DNA of 64,000 nt. It comes from Maylandia zebra. Lineage: Eukaryota > Chordata > Actinopteri > Cichliformes > Cichlidae. This document shows positions 54,942 through 64,000 of the stretch, piece by piece (position 1 is the first letter of the stretch; each line of letters begins with the position of its first letter). The notes under the pieces are model-generated. The model did not search any database. It was not told the DNA's origin and saw only the letters and a list, made by a program, of their open reading frames with translations. The stretch spans positions 8,918,967 to 8,982,966 of the forward strand of contig NC_135184.1 of NCBI RefSeq assembly GCF_041146795.1, in the 5' to 3' direction. The translations under genes and the position numbers were made by a program.

Positions 54942-55476
54942 ACTGAGAGTTAGATAAAACTGTGAACAGTTTGGTTCATCTTTAGTTATATGGTTCTATC
55001 CAGCATATTCTATCTTGATATGCTGTCTTATCACAGGTTAATTTTTCAAAAATATTAGCAATGATTTATGCAAAGAAAGGGCTACGTACAACTCTTTATT
55101 TCTATTAATGTCTTACTTCATTCCTACCTGATTGACATGTTTAGGAATTATGAGTGATTGGCTCACTGTAGTGGTAAAAGTTGCTACCAATCAAATTATG
55201 ATATGGTAAAGTTAAAACAAAACACAACTGACTGTTTTATATTATATCTAATATATATTATGTAATTATCCTTATAATTACAAAATGTTTTAAGTAAGAT
55301 TTATGTTTTGTAATTTAAATCTGACATCACAAAAGTATTTTGGAGGTTGAATAATGTATTTTGTAACTGCAGTACACATAATACTAATTTTGAACAATTT
55401 TGTCCAGGTTCCTTGCCACCAGGGACTCCTTCAGGACCATCGTGTTCAGTTACAGAGTCGGGGTGTCCACGGTGAG
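54942..55476. other. spacer between the 5.4-kb copies
   Basis: 535 bp present once. Its left part continues a hAT-like repeat (CTGAGAGTTAGAT). Its right part (55403-55476) is the N-terminal side of a Harbinger fragment that runs into copy B. Confidence 0.6.
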
Positions 55477-55565
55477 CCAGATCATCCCCCAGGTAGCGAC
55501 GGCCATCTGGGACTGTCTAGTGGACGACTTCATGGATGTGCCTTCACCTGGAGACTCAAAGAGAA
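55403..55565 (+). pseudogene. PIF/Harbinger transposase fragment (copy B)
   Basis: After an acceptor-like GTCCAG the frame encodes FLATRDSFRTI, FSYRVGVSTVSQIIPQ and AIWDCLVDDFM, the conserved region of HARBI1-type nucleases. It is a short fragment without catalytic acids. Confidence 0.75.
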
Positions 55566-55810
55566 AGTATATACAGTGGTCCCTCATTTATTGCAGCAGG
55601 GTTTCTCAGAATAACTAGCCCCTCGCCACACACTTTATACACTTTATTTTTTAATTTTTTTTTTTTAAACACACACATGAAGATTAGTCACAGTTCTCAC
55701 AAGTTGATTCTCACAGTGCAAACCTTTGTAGATTTCAAAACGTAAAAGTATCATTATGCTGTTTTTTCTTCGTCTGCCTGCCACATTTGTGCGCCTTTTC
55801 CCCTCCAGGA

Positions 55811-55880
55811 GTCACTCCATAAGCCAATGAGATTATCACATGACATTTTTGAACAGGGATATTTCTTTTTAACTGTTTTC
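55811..55880 (-). repeat. second copy of promoter-proximal block (B)
   Basis: Copy B counterpart of 49858-49930. Confidence 0.5.
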
Positions 55881-56070
55881 AATTTAACGTAATATTTAAG
55901 TGTTTCTTAGTTTTAGGCTAGTTGGTTAGTCTATTTCAATGTTTTAAACCATATCCCAGGGTTTTTACTTCACCATTTATGGAGTTTTAAGAAGCAAATA
56001 AAAGACAGAGCTTAATTCTGTAAAGATTAGATGAAAAATACTCAAAGGATAAATTCAATTGGTTTATTAT

Positions 56071-56076
56071 TTTATT
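56071..56076 (-). terminator. poly(A) signal of coiled-coil gene B
   Basis: AATAAA on the - strand about 360 bp after the stop. A second copy lies at 56063-56068. Confidence 0.4.
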
Positions 56077-56153
56077 ACATAAGTTGAAAAAAGTAAAACA
56101 AGTAACTACAGAAACAACAAAAGAAAATTTAAACAATCAAATAAGTAAATGAA

Positions 56154-56170
56154 GGGGGGGGGGGGGGGGG
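56154..56170 (+). repeat. homopolymer G17 tract
   Basis: Shorter allele of the G30 tract of copy A. Confidence 0.9.
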
Positions 56171-56345
56171 AGGAGGAGAGAAAACCCCAACAATCCCCTC
56201 TGAGCAAGCACTAGGCGACAGTGGGGAGGAAAAACTGCCTTTTAACGGGCAGAAACCTCCAGCAGAACCAGGCTCAGGAGGGGGCAGTCAACTGCTGGGA
56301 CTGGTTGGGGGGTGAGGGTGAAAAAAAGAAAAAAGATTAAGAAGG
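56171..56345 (+). repeat. percomorph dispersed repeat fragment (B)
   Basis: Same element as 50228-50400. Confidence 0.65.
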
Positions 56346-56435
56346 TAGGGAATAGGTGTTAGGAGAGAAAGGGAGAGGGGGGACAGGAGAGGTGACAATT
56401 AAGATGGCTCACAGGTGGAGGAAGACGAGGCTAAA

Positions 56436-57962
56436 TCATCTGAATAACCAGCAGAAGCCTCTTTTCTTCGTTTCCAGGTATTTTTCCATGAGCGCTTTTT
56501 TCTCCAGGATAAGGGTTCTCAACTGATCGTTTGTTTCTGCATTTTGCTTCTCGAGTTGCTTGCATCTTTGCTCCATTTCTTTTAATCCTGCTTGTTCTTT
56601 TCTAGGCTTTTCTTTCGGGTCTTTGTATGTTGCCTTCTCCATTCGATTTGCCTTGCGCATGTCTGTATTTCTCTCTTGTTTTTTGTTGTACATCTCTTCT
56701 TTCAGGTCAATTTTTCTCTTGAATTCTTCATGCATACGCAGCAGGTGTTCCCATTTTTTCTCTTGTTGTTGCTTTTGTGCCTCCATTTCAGTTATTTGGC
56801 TCCTCAAGTCAGTGACCCTCAACAACATCACATTCATGAGCTCTGAGTGTTTTTTCCTTATTCCATCGATCGTACACTGCATCTCTGAACATTGCTTTTC
56901 CAGTATTTCCTTTTCTCTTTCCAGTTCAGGTGTTTTGTCCTTCATTTCATTACAAAATTCTCGTAGTTCTAGATTCCTTTTCTCAAAGTCCTGGAGAATA
57001 CGTTTTTCCTCTTCCTGTTGCTTTTTTTCTTCAAGAAGCTCTTTATTTTTGCACTCTGTTTCATCAAACCTGACTTTCAGATCTACATACATTTCCCTCA
57101 TGGCTTTGAGTTTGTGCTCCATTGGTGTTTCTTTTTCTCTTTCCAGTTCAGGTGTTTTGTCCTTCATTTCATTACAAAATTCTTGCAGTTTTAGATGCCT
57201 TCTCTCAAACTTCCGGAGAATACGTTTTTCTTCTTCCTGTTGCTTTTTTTCTTCAAGAAGCTCTTTATTTTTGCACTCTGTTTCATCAAACCTCACTGTC
57301 AGATCTACGTACATTTCCCTCATGGCTTTGAGTTTGTGCTGCATTTGTATTTCCTTTTCTCTTTCCAGTTCAGATTTTTTGTCCTTCATTTCATTACAAA
57401 GTTCTCGCAGTTCTAGATTCCTTCTCTCTAAGTCCTGGAGAATACGTTTTTCTTCTTCCTGTTGGCGGATTTTTTCAATTGTTTTCTCAGCTTCATTGAG
57501 TTTTCCTTGAAGCACCTGATTCTTTTGCTCCATGTTTTGGAGATCCCATTGTATCTCCTCAATAGTAGCTTTCTTTCCTTGAAGCTGGGCAGATGTTTCT
57601 TTTAATTCAGCACTCTGTCCCGACGAAAGAAAACGGGAGAAAAACTTCTTTCGTCCTTGACCAAACTTCATTCCCCAGCCCTCATTTATCATTTTTATAT
57701 CAGGCTGGCGTTGCTGTTTTCCTTCCAGGTCTTTATTTCGTGCTTCCAATTGTCTGCACTTCTCCTCTAGTTGAAGCTTCTCTTCTTCAATTTGTTTAAC
57801 TTTGTAATGGAGGTCAGAGTTTTCCTTCTGACTTTCCTGTAATGCCCTTTGGACTGATAAGACAGCATCCATGGTCATTTCTCCTGGAGAGATTGGCTGG
57901 CCAGACCACGAAGGAGAGGCAGCATTATCTTTTTTTCTTTGTCTGCGTTTTCGTGGACGCAT
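56436..57962 (-). CDS. intronless coiled-coil protein, copy B (508 aa)
   Basis: Identical to the copy A protein except residue 424, where Lys is replaced by Met (AAG to ATG). All domains described for copy A are present: basic N-terminus, aromatic/basic patch at 92-113, 74-residue repeats and C-terminal RGFCWLFR. The promoter elements are also preserved. The family is unrecognised. Confidence 0.75.
   Translation of the reverse strand: MRPRKRRQRKKDNAASPSWSGQPISPGEMTMDAVLSVQRALQESQKENSDLHYKVKQIEEEKLQLEEKCRQLEARNKDLEGKQQRQPDIKMINEGWGMKFGQGRKKFFSRFLSSGQSAELKETSAQLQGKKATIEEIQWDLQNMEQKNQVLQGKLNEAEKTIEKIRQQEEEKRILQDLERRNLELRELCNEMKDKKSELEREKEIQMQHKLKAMREMYVDLTVRFDETECKNKELLEEKKQQEEEKRILRKFERRHLKLQEFCNEMKDKTPELEREKETPMEHKLKAMREMYVDLKVRFDETECKNKELLEEKKQQEEEKRILQDFEKRNLELREFCNEMKDKTPELEREKEILEKQCSEMQCTIDGIRKKHSELMNVMLLRVTDLRSQITEMEAQKQQQEKKWEHLLRMHEEFKRKIDLKEEMYNKKQERNTDMRKANRMEKATYKDPKEKPRKEQAGLKEMEQRCKQLEKQNAETNDQLRTLILEKKALMEKYLETKKRGFCWLFR
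56907..57464 (-). repeat. 222-bp coding repeats in coiled-coil gene B
   Basis: Counterpart of 50964-51521, with two full units and one partial unit. Confidence 0.85.
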
Positions 57963-58073
57963 ATTGGAGCCTGTGCACAGTGACTCTGAAAAGGCTTAGA
58001 AATATTTCCAAATGTATCTGTTGTCGAACGTTTGAAAGCTGCGAACAAACTGCTTTAGAATTGCTGCTGTTCC

Positions 58074-58082
58074 CTATTTATG
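58074..58082 (-). promoter_or_regulatory. TATA box of coiled-coil gene B
   Basis: Same motif and spacing to the ATG as in copy A. Confidence 0.5.
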
Positions 58083-58099
58083 GACTTCAGAACTTCAAA

Positions 58100-58163
58100 A
58101 GTGATGATGTCACAAGCACATTAAAGATGTGCTTGTGACATCATCACTCCGTAAGCCAATCAG
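58100..58163 (-). promoter_or_regulatory. palindrome with CRE-like sites and CCAAT box (B)
   Basis: Both 22-bp arms, the 5-nt loop and the inverted CCAAT box are unchanged from copy A. Confidence 0.55.
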
Positions 58164-60883
58164 ATCAATCAGATTGTCACATGACAGAATGGGGATGTTT
58201 GTTTTTTTTGGGGGTTTTTTTTAGGTTTAATTAGAGAGTCATCAGTACTCAGCTGACAGGGCTGGTTGCTATAGTAACTCCTGTGAGTGGCAGGAGGGGA
58301 TGGGACGCACACACACCACAGTTGGGGTCAGACACAGAGAAAGGCAAACAGGAACTAGAAAGTGCATTTTCTGAAGAAACTGCAGTGTGAATGCTTGAAT
58401 CTGAATGTATGCACTGAAATGAATTAATTGCTGAATTTAAGTTAAAAATGTTGAACGAGATGAAAAATACAGAAATTTTCACCTGAAAACCAAAGTGCTG
58501 AAGTGCTAAAAGCTGACATTCACAGAGAGGAAGTTTGAAAATAGCTGAAAATGTTTTAAATGTAAATTAGAAAAACCTAAGAAATGAGCAAATAAAATTT
58601 AGTAAGAAAACATCTGAAAAAATATTAAAAGTTAATATTCTTTGAATCACTGAATGACTAAAATGTGATCCCTCCGCTTGGATCCACACAGTTTAAAAAA
58701 TTTAAAAGTCTGAGCTTTGAAAGACACGGTGTTGGAAAGAGAACAACGATGGCGACGTTTTGAGGGTAAAATGATGGCTGTAACACTGTGGACACAGCAG
58801 CAGTTGAAAGAGAAGTGTTTAAGATGAATCTTGGCAGAGTGAGAGAGAGAGCTCGTTAAGCAGGCAGGTGTGAGCCTGGTTGCTATAGTGACTGCACCCA
58901 GTGGCTCCATACACACGACACAGACATGCACCTCACTTTTGCTCCTTAAAATGAACAGAAAAGTCAGGCCGAAACAAATCGTTCCCAAATGAAAAGTAAA
59001 AGTCGTATTGACGAAATTCTTTCACCGTGAGCGACAGCAGCTTCTAGTCTACTGAATTCTCAGTTTTCATGCCTGTGGAGTTTATTATATGGACGTGGTG
59101 ACAGTGGAAAGACACCATGCTCTTCTGATTTTCAAACCAACCTTCTGAGCGATTTTAACATTAGAGTCTATGGAAGAGTTGGAGGGAGGAGGCTGTGCAT
59201 TGGTGACATTTATGAAAGAACCATAACACCTAGTACAATAGTAAACACATTGGATGAAAGAGGACAGCGATGGCTACGTTTTGAGGGTAAAATCATACCT
59301 GTAGAGCAAACGCTGCGGACACAGCAGCAGTTTTAAAAAAGATTTTAAGATTAATTTTTTTGCTCCTCTCACTCTAGCAGTTGAGCTGTCTCACTCTAGC
59401 CCCAACATTCCGTCCCATACACACCCATTATAAACTCTGAAACGGGTGAAAAAACATCATGAAACTTAAACTGGAACTGAAGAAAAAGTATAATAGATAT
59501 TGAAAAGATAAATACAAGTTGAATAGTTGAATGTCTTGTCTTCGTTTTAAAGTTTGAATGGTGGCTCTATGACAATGTATGTGGAAGTAGATACAGTTTA
59601 AAGAGGAGGAAGTTGAATGAGAATTTGAAGGGTCTCCCCATTGAAATACATGGGAAATTTTTGTTGAAAAAAGTTGAATAATTTTAAAAATATAAATGTT
59701 GAAAATGAGAAAAGTAGAAGCAGTCATGTCCAAAAGAAGAGGAATCTAACGGTGTTTGAATGGTTTTTCTAAGTTGAACGGTTTTGAAGGAGTTAGATGC
59801 CAAAAAACAAATGCTTCCCAAGAGAAAACTGTGAGTGGCAGGAACTTCCAGACTACAACATATTAAATTTTCATGCCTGTAGAGTGTATTATACTGATGT
59901 GGTGACAGTGTAAAGACACCCTTCGATGTTAAATTTGAGCTGAAAATTGAGAGCAGTTTTAGAATGGTTATCTATGGGGGACAGAGAGGGAGGAGGCTGC
60001 GCTTTGATGGCATTTGTGAGAAAACCGTAAATCTGATCTCAATGAGGAAGCCACTGGATGAAAGTCTCTGTCAGAACATGGTATGAAATGTTTAGGTGTA
60101 AACTAGCGAGCTAACTTCCTGTTAACTTCTAACTCTGTTAAATTTAATAAATTCTGTTTTCATGGATGTTAAACTTAATTGTAACACCTGATAAATCAGC
60201 AACGCAGGTGATTTAATTAAAGATGAAAGAATTTAGACCGTTTTTAACTCTTAGTGTTCGTTTGACTTTGGGACCTGATATGAACGGAGTTTTGGACCCA
60301 GATTACTCCGTGAAGCTCCTCACTACGGCAGCCGTAATGCTCTGACAATCCATCAAGCAGTGCGGATTACCAACGTTGTACTAAAACATTTTTTAACAGA
60401 TTTCTGCACGCAGAAATCGGTTCGAGGTCAGTAAGCACAACCAGAATTCATACATACGGCACACTCTCGATTTTGGAGAAAATTAAAGGATTTTTTGTGT
60501 GGAAATACGTTATACAGAGGAAAAGAATATATATCGTGATATATATCGTTACTGCACATGCTTCAAATTATATCGCGATATGGATTTTAGGCCATATCGC
60601 CCAGCCCTACTCAAAAGGTCTCATCAAGTTCCGATTTAATTCGATTTACGCTATGTTATCAGTGTTTGCATTGATAGCATGGCTGTGGTGTCATATCAGT
60701 GTATGCTCTCGGTGTTTGCTGATATCAAACTGTGGTATGAGGACCACTGTGGGTTAATCTTTGTAGTGATACTCACTCCTTTTTTTTTCTTTAGACCTAG
60801 TTTAATTCTGGTATAGTTGAATATTTGTATATAATCCCTGCAGCTGTCAGACTCTATAACAGGGGTCACCAGCCTTTCTTAAA
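58164..60883. other. non-coding part of copy B
   Basis: Counterpart of 52221-54941, with the same internal diverged repeats and the hAT-like end near 60589-60609. Confidence 0.55.
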
Positions 60884-60951
60884 TAGTTTTAATGGTTTGC
60901 CCGTGACACTCACTATTCCCCCCCATCTTTTTGGGCAGCCAAAAGTTGTCA

Positions 60952-61696
60952 GTTTTCTCCAAGCATGACATCCCAGTGAATTTCAGACCCAGCAACACAC
61001 TCAGACAGAAACTGGTTCACCCGAAAGACAAAACGCCAAAACACAAACTTAACAATGTGGTGTATGCTGTACAGTGCAGCGAGGAATGCCCAGACCTCTA
61101 CATTGGAGAGACCAAACAGTCACTTCACAAGCGCATGGCACAACACAGAAGAGCCACCTCCACAGGACAAGACTCAGCAGTCCATCTGCATCTTAAGGAT
61201 AAAGGGCACTCTTTCGAGGATGCCAATGTTCACATTTTGGACAGAGAGGACAGATGGTTTGAAAGAGGAGTGAAAGAAGCCATCTATGTCCACTGTGAGC
61301 GACCATCTTTGAACAGAGGCGGGGGTTTACGACACCAACTCTCTGCCATCTATAATCCAGTTTTGAGATCCCTTCCCAGACGCCTTAACGCCCACTCACA
61401 TCCTGGGCCATCTGACCTCAGGAATTCGCATGACAAGGTGGGGCCAGGTTTCACAATGAACACACCCGAAACTCTGGCTGATTGGGTCCCACACCCAATT
61501 TCACACCTTGGCTCAGGTGATTAGAGGATCATCAGGGGGTCCTTTTGTCCCTCTGTGGGGGATCACTCCCACTAGGTTTATATCTGGGAGTCTCCACCAT
61601 TTGACCTTAGAACTGAAGAAGCTTCTCGGATGAGAGGTGAAACGTCTTCAAGCAACTTAAAGAAGTCCAGACGCTTTTCTTTGCAAGCTCCTTTGA
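60952..61696 (+). mobile_element. 5'-truncated Penelope-like retroelement
   Basis: It carries only the C-terminal GIY-YIG part of the Penelope polyprotein and the 3' region. The 13-mer CCAAAAGTTGTCA lies immediately before (60939-60951) and after (61697-61709), a candidate target-site duplication that defines the element. The 3' region (61600-61690) contains GGATGAGAGGTGAAACGTC, similar to the hammerhead-ribozyme core described in this retroelement class but with one core base altered. Confidence 0.8.
60953..61524 (+). CDS. Penelope-like GIY-YIG endonuclease fragment
   Basis: About 190 open codons. The part FRPSNTLRQKLVHPKDK leads into the GIY-YIG nuclease (NVVYAVQC, then LYIGETKQSLHKRMAQHRRA, with HLxxKGHSF and an acidic WFERGVKEAIYV helix). 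In Penelope elements this domain nicks the target. The reverse transcriptase is absent, so the fragment is not autonomous. There is no true start codon. Confidence 0.85.
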
Positions 61697-61709
61697 CCAA
61701 AAGTTGTCA

Positions 61710-61896
61710 ACATCACCACCTTGGAAATGTCACCCAAGGAAATGAGTAAAAGCATCAGTAAGGTGCACTAAGATGAGGTGTGATTCCACAATTCAAAGGT
61801 TTAAGCTTATTTTTAGGAAAGGGGAAAAAAACATTTTGAAAACTACACATCCAGCCACAAAGGAAGAGTTTAGAAGGTTAACCACTCCTCAAACAG

Positions 61897-61984
<88 letters not shown>

Positions 61985-63260
61985 ATTATTAAGGCCCCAT
62001 TTAAGCCTGGATAGTGTCCAAATAAAAGCTGCATGCAGCTGAACCAAATAATATCACTGAACCAAACACAAAAACTGAAGCAACACAAAAAAAATCCCAC
62101 TAAAAATTGGGGGTTGGATACAGGTGCCAATCATGTCTATACTGGGTCCATCAGTCCATGACCATTTCTGGACATCTATATGACGTCCAAACTAGGTCCA
62201 CAATTTGAATATCCAGCCATGACAACATTTGGACTGGGTAATTTTTTATGGACGGCAATGGGGGCGTCTATGACAGCTGCAGGAAATTTACATGATTAGT
62301 AAGTATAATATTTTTTTTACAAATACCAACATTGTTTATGAATATCAATGTTGTTATCAGCATAATACATATGAATACAGATTATTTTAAAAACAATTCC
62401 TTTTTAGCCTGTTGAGTTATTCTCAAAATGATTCTCAGTATTTTTTTTTTCTAATTTTACATTTTCCTGTTTTTCTTTCACTGGTTTATTCATTTCAATG
62501 AATCAATTTATTTGTTTGTAAACAGCTTAAACCTGTCATTTGTTAAATTTTGTTAAAATAATAAAGACACTGAAACCCAGCATTTCTGCCCCAGCCTGCA
62601 GCTGCTCACTTTTGTTTTAGCTCAAGAGTCCGCACCATCTTGGAAATGCCTGCTGATCACTCTGCATTCCTTCACACATAGTTTTTACTACCTAGTCTCA
62701 TTTAAGAAGGTGCCATGCTGTTCATGATCATTTTCCAGTAACTTCATTTGACTGTCTCAGCCGTGCATGATAAATGGAGATGCACACAAAACTGTAAATA
62801 AAGCTCCAGAAAAAATTAACTCAAGGCCTGTAGAAAACATGTTTTCAAACCTCTGGAAACTGGGATTACACAACCTATAGAAGCAGTATAAACACTAGTA
62901 GTAGATTGCGTTGTTAAGTAGTACTAATTTCACAACGCAACACAAACAGGAGACGCCACAAGAAAGAGGCTTCTATGTACACAAACAAGTTGGATTAGGC
63001 AGACAGATATCCACAGTTCCTATGCAATGGGCAGAACATATATACCACATTAGGGGGCCTGTACATGTCCAGCCTAACAGGCAGCGAGCAGCAAAAGATG
63101 TCAGGAAATGCGACCATCAGTGAACATAGAAAGGCAGGTGACCGAGCCTCCTTATATACAGCAACAGTACATTGAAGTAAACCTGTTATCATATTGTAGA
63201 GTCTTTTTAAAGATATATTTATGTTATCTGCATATTGAACAGTCATTAAGATATTTAGAA
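61710..63260. other. intergenic with long CA repeat
   Basis: Holds the microsatellite at 61899-61980. A short stretch at 62120-62250 repeats GGACATCTATATGACGTCCA/TGGTCC-like words and may be a decayed repeat. No gene is supported. Confidence 0.55.
61899..61980. repeat. (AC)41 microsatellite
   Basis: 82 bp of uninterrupted AC. Confidence 0.97.
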
Positions 63261-63287
63261 GGTTACTCCATCAAACAAGGAAACATG

Positions 63288-63370
63288 TCAAAGTTGATCT
63301 TCATGGTATTTCCTGTTATCAGTGTCGACCTCATAGTGAGGTCGACCTCATACCAAGCAAAGAAAAACAG
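63288..63370 (+). pseudogene. relic membrane-segment exon of a SLAM-like paralog
   Basis: The frame reads LIFMVFPVISVDLI, against LIIMVFAVITVHLIE in receptor 1 exon 4, followed by a 17-bp tandem duplication (GTCGACCTCATAGTGAG). No acceptor or intact stop matches the live genes, so it is a remnant. Confidence 0.5.
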
Positions 63371-63914
63371 TTTGTTGTCAAACAATTTTTCAAGTAACTC
63401 ACAATTTATGTAGAAAAAGATCAAGTTAAAATGGGCTGTTTTTTTTTCTTGTGTGTTGATTTGTTTTGACCACTTGCAGCACATTTGCTTTCTGTAACCT
63501 GAAAGCAGTTTGAATGTGTAACCACATCTGTTTTGACAACTGCCGACAAATGCTTTCAGCAAATGTTTCTGTAGCAAGACTGTGCAGCTGTGAAACTGTG
63601 GTCAGCTCAGAGCTAAACTATAACGCCTTCATTTTCCAACTTTATGTAGCATTTATGTAACACAACCACCAGAAAATGGGACATAGACATATGAGAATTA
63701 TTGTGGCTAACACTGGAAATTTAGCGAGCTACATATGTAAGTTCAAGTGCTTAAATCCAAAAGTAACCAAATTTAATAAAATACATTAACATTTTTAACA
63801 TGACAGATTTTAAGTTGTGAAACATTGCTTTGAAAGGAAATTGGACTTGAAAAGTTTATGTGTTTACTTTTACACTGCTGTGAAAAGGGGCTGCCCGTGT
63901 AGGTCTGTCATAGG
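63371..63914. other. upstream region of receptor 3
   Basis: AT-rich. From about 63875 it aligns with the promoter of receptor 2. Confidence 0.5.
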
Positions 63915-63920
63915 TATAAA
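63915..63920 (+). promoter_or_regulatory. TATA box of receptor 3
   Basis: TATAAA in GGTATAAACCACTTCC, 52 bp before the ATG, the same spacing as in receptor 2. Confidence 0.6.
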
Positions 63921-63966
63921 CCACTTCCCTGGTGTTGCATGTGTTTAGAAGGCTCAAGAGTCTGCA

Positions 63967-64000
63967 ATGATTTTCTTTGTGATACTTGCACTGCTGTCCT
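63967..64000 (+). CDS. SLAM/CD48-like receptor 3, first exon, cut by window end
   Basis: ATG at 63967 opens MIFFVILALLS, the same signal-peptide start as receptor 2 (MFFFVILVLLS), and the preceding 90 bp also match that gene's promoter and 5' UTR. The remaining exons must lie beyond the window. Confidence 0.75.
   Translation, partial: MIFFVILALLS

Larger units (their letters stand above)
55477..60883. repeat. 5.4-kb direct repeat, copy B
   Basis: Second copy of 49524-54941, same orientation. The right end is cut inside CCTTTCTTAAA and followed by unrelated sequence. Confidence 0.95.

Overview
The window looks like teleost fish genomic DNA, probably a percomorph such as a cichlid. The evidence is small exons with GT/AG junctions in long introns, long CA/GT microsatellites, a fish-type Tc1 transposon, hAT, piggyBac-like, RLE-LINE, L2-like and Penelope-like elements, and an interspersed repeat typical of percomorph genomes. 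There are no prokaryotic features and I recognise no RNA gene. The species call is an inference from repeat types.

Positions 1-23150 hold the 3' two-thirds of a kirrel1 (Neph1) gene on the + strand. Twelve exons between 949 and 20734 encode Ig domains 2-5, one membrane segment and a long cytoplasmic tail ending in a PDZ-binding THV. The signal peptide, Ig domain 1 and promoter lie upstream of the window. Introns carry microsatellites, a dead Tc1-like fragment and a 505-bp foldback element with 168-188 bp inverted arms and a 6-bp flanking repeat. Positions 23151-30533 are gene-poor.

Positions 30534-39017 are a transposon-rich block. In order it holds a complete Tc1-like element with an intact 340-codon DD34E transposase, a three-deep nest (piggyBac-like inside hAT-like inside another TIR element), a 5'-truncated RLE-type LINE against a TA tract, and a solo LTR with a 5-bp target duplication.

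Positions 33004-49350 and 63280-64000 form a tandem family of small SLAM/CD48-like immunoglobulin receptor genes. There are two intact four-exon genes (40481-42136 and 45277-49182), the first exon of another at the right edge (63967-64000), and several decayed exons. Every intron is phase 1, TATA-box promoters and 3' ends are shared between paralogs, and the cytoplasmic tails are short and lack ITSM motifs. The first intact gene has lost the V domain and carries instead a 67-codon acidic, tyrosine-containing exon.

Positions 49524-60883 hold two nearly identical 5.4-kb direct repeats separated by 535 bp. Each has one intact, intronless 508-codon gene on the - strand encoding an unrecognised coiled-coil protein with 74-residue internal repeats. 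Upstream of each is a TATA box, a perfect 22-bp palindrome with CRE-like sites and an inverted CCAAT box. A Penelope-like GIY-YIG fragment with a 13-bp flanking repeat follows, then a long CA repeat.
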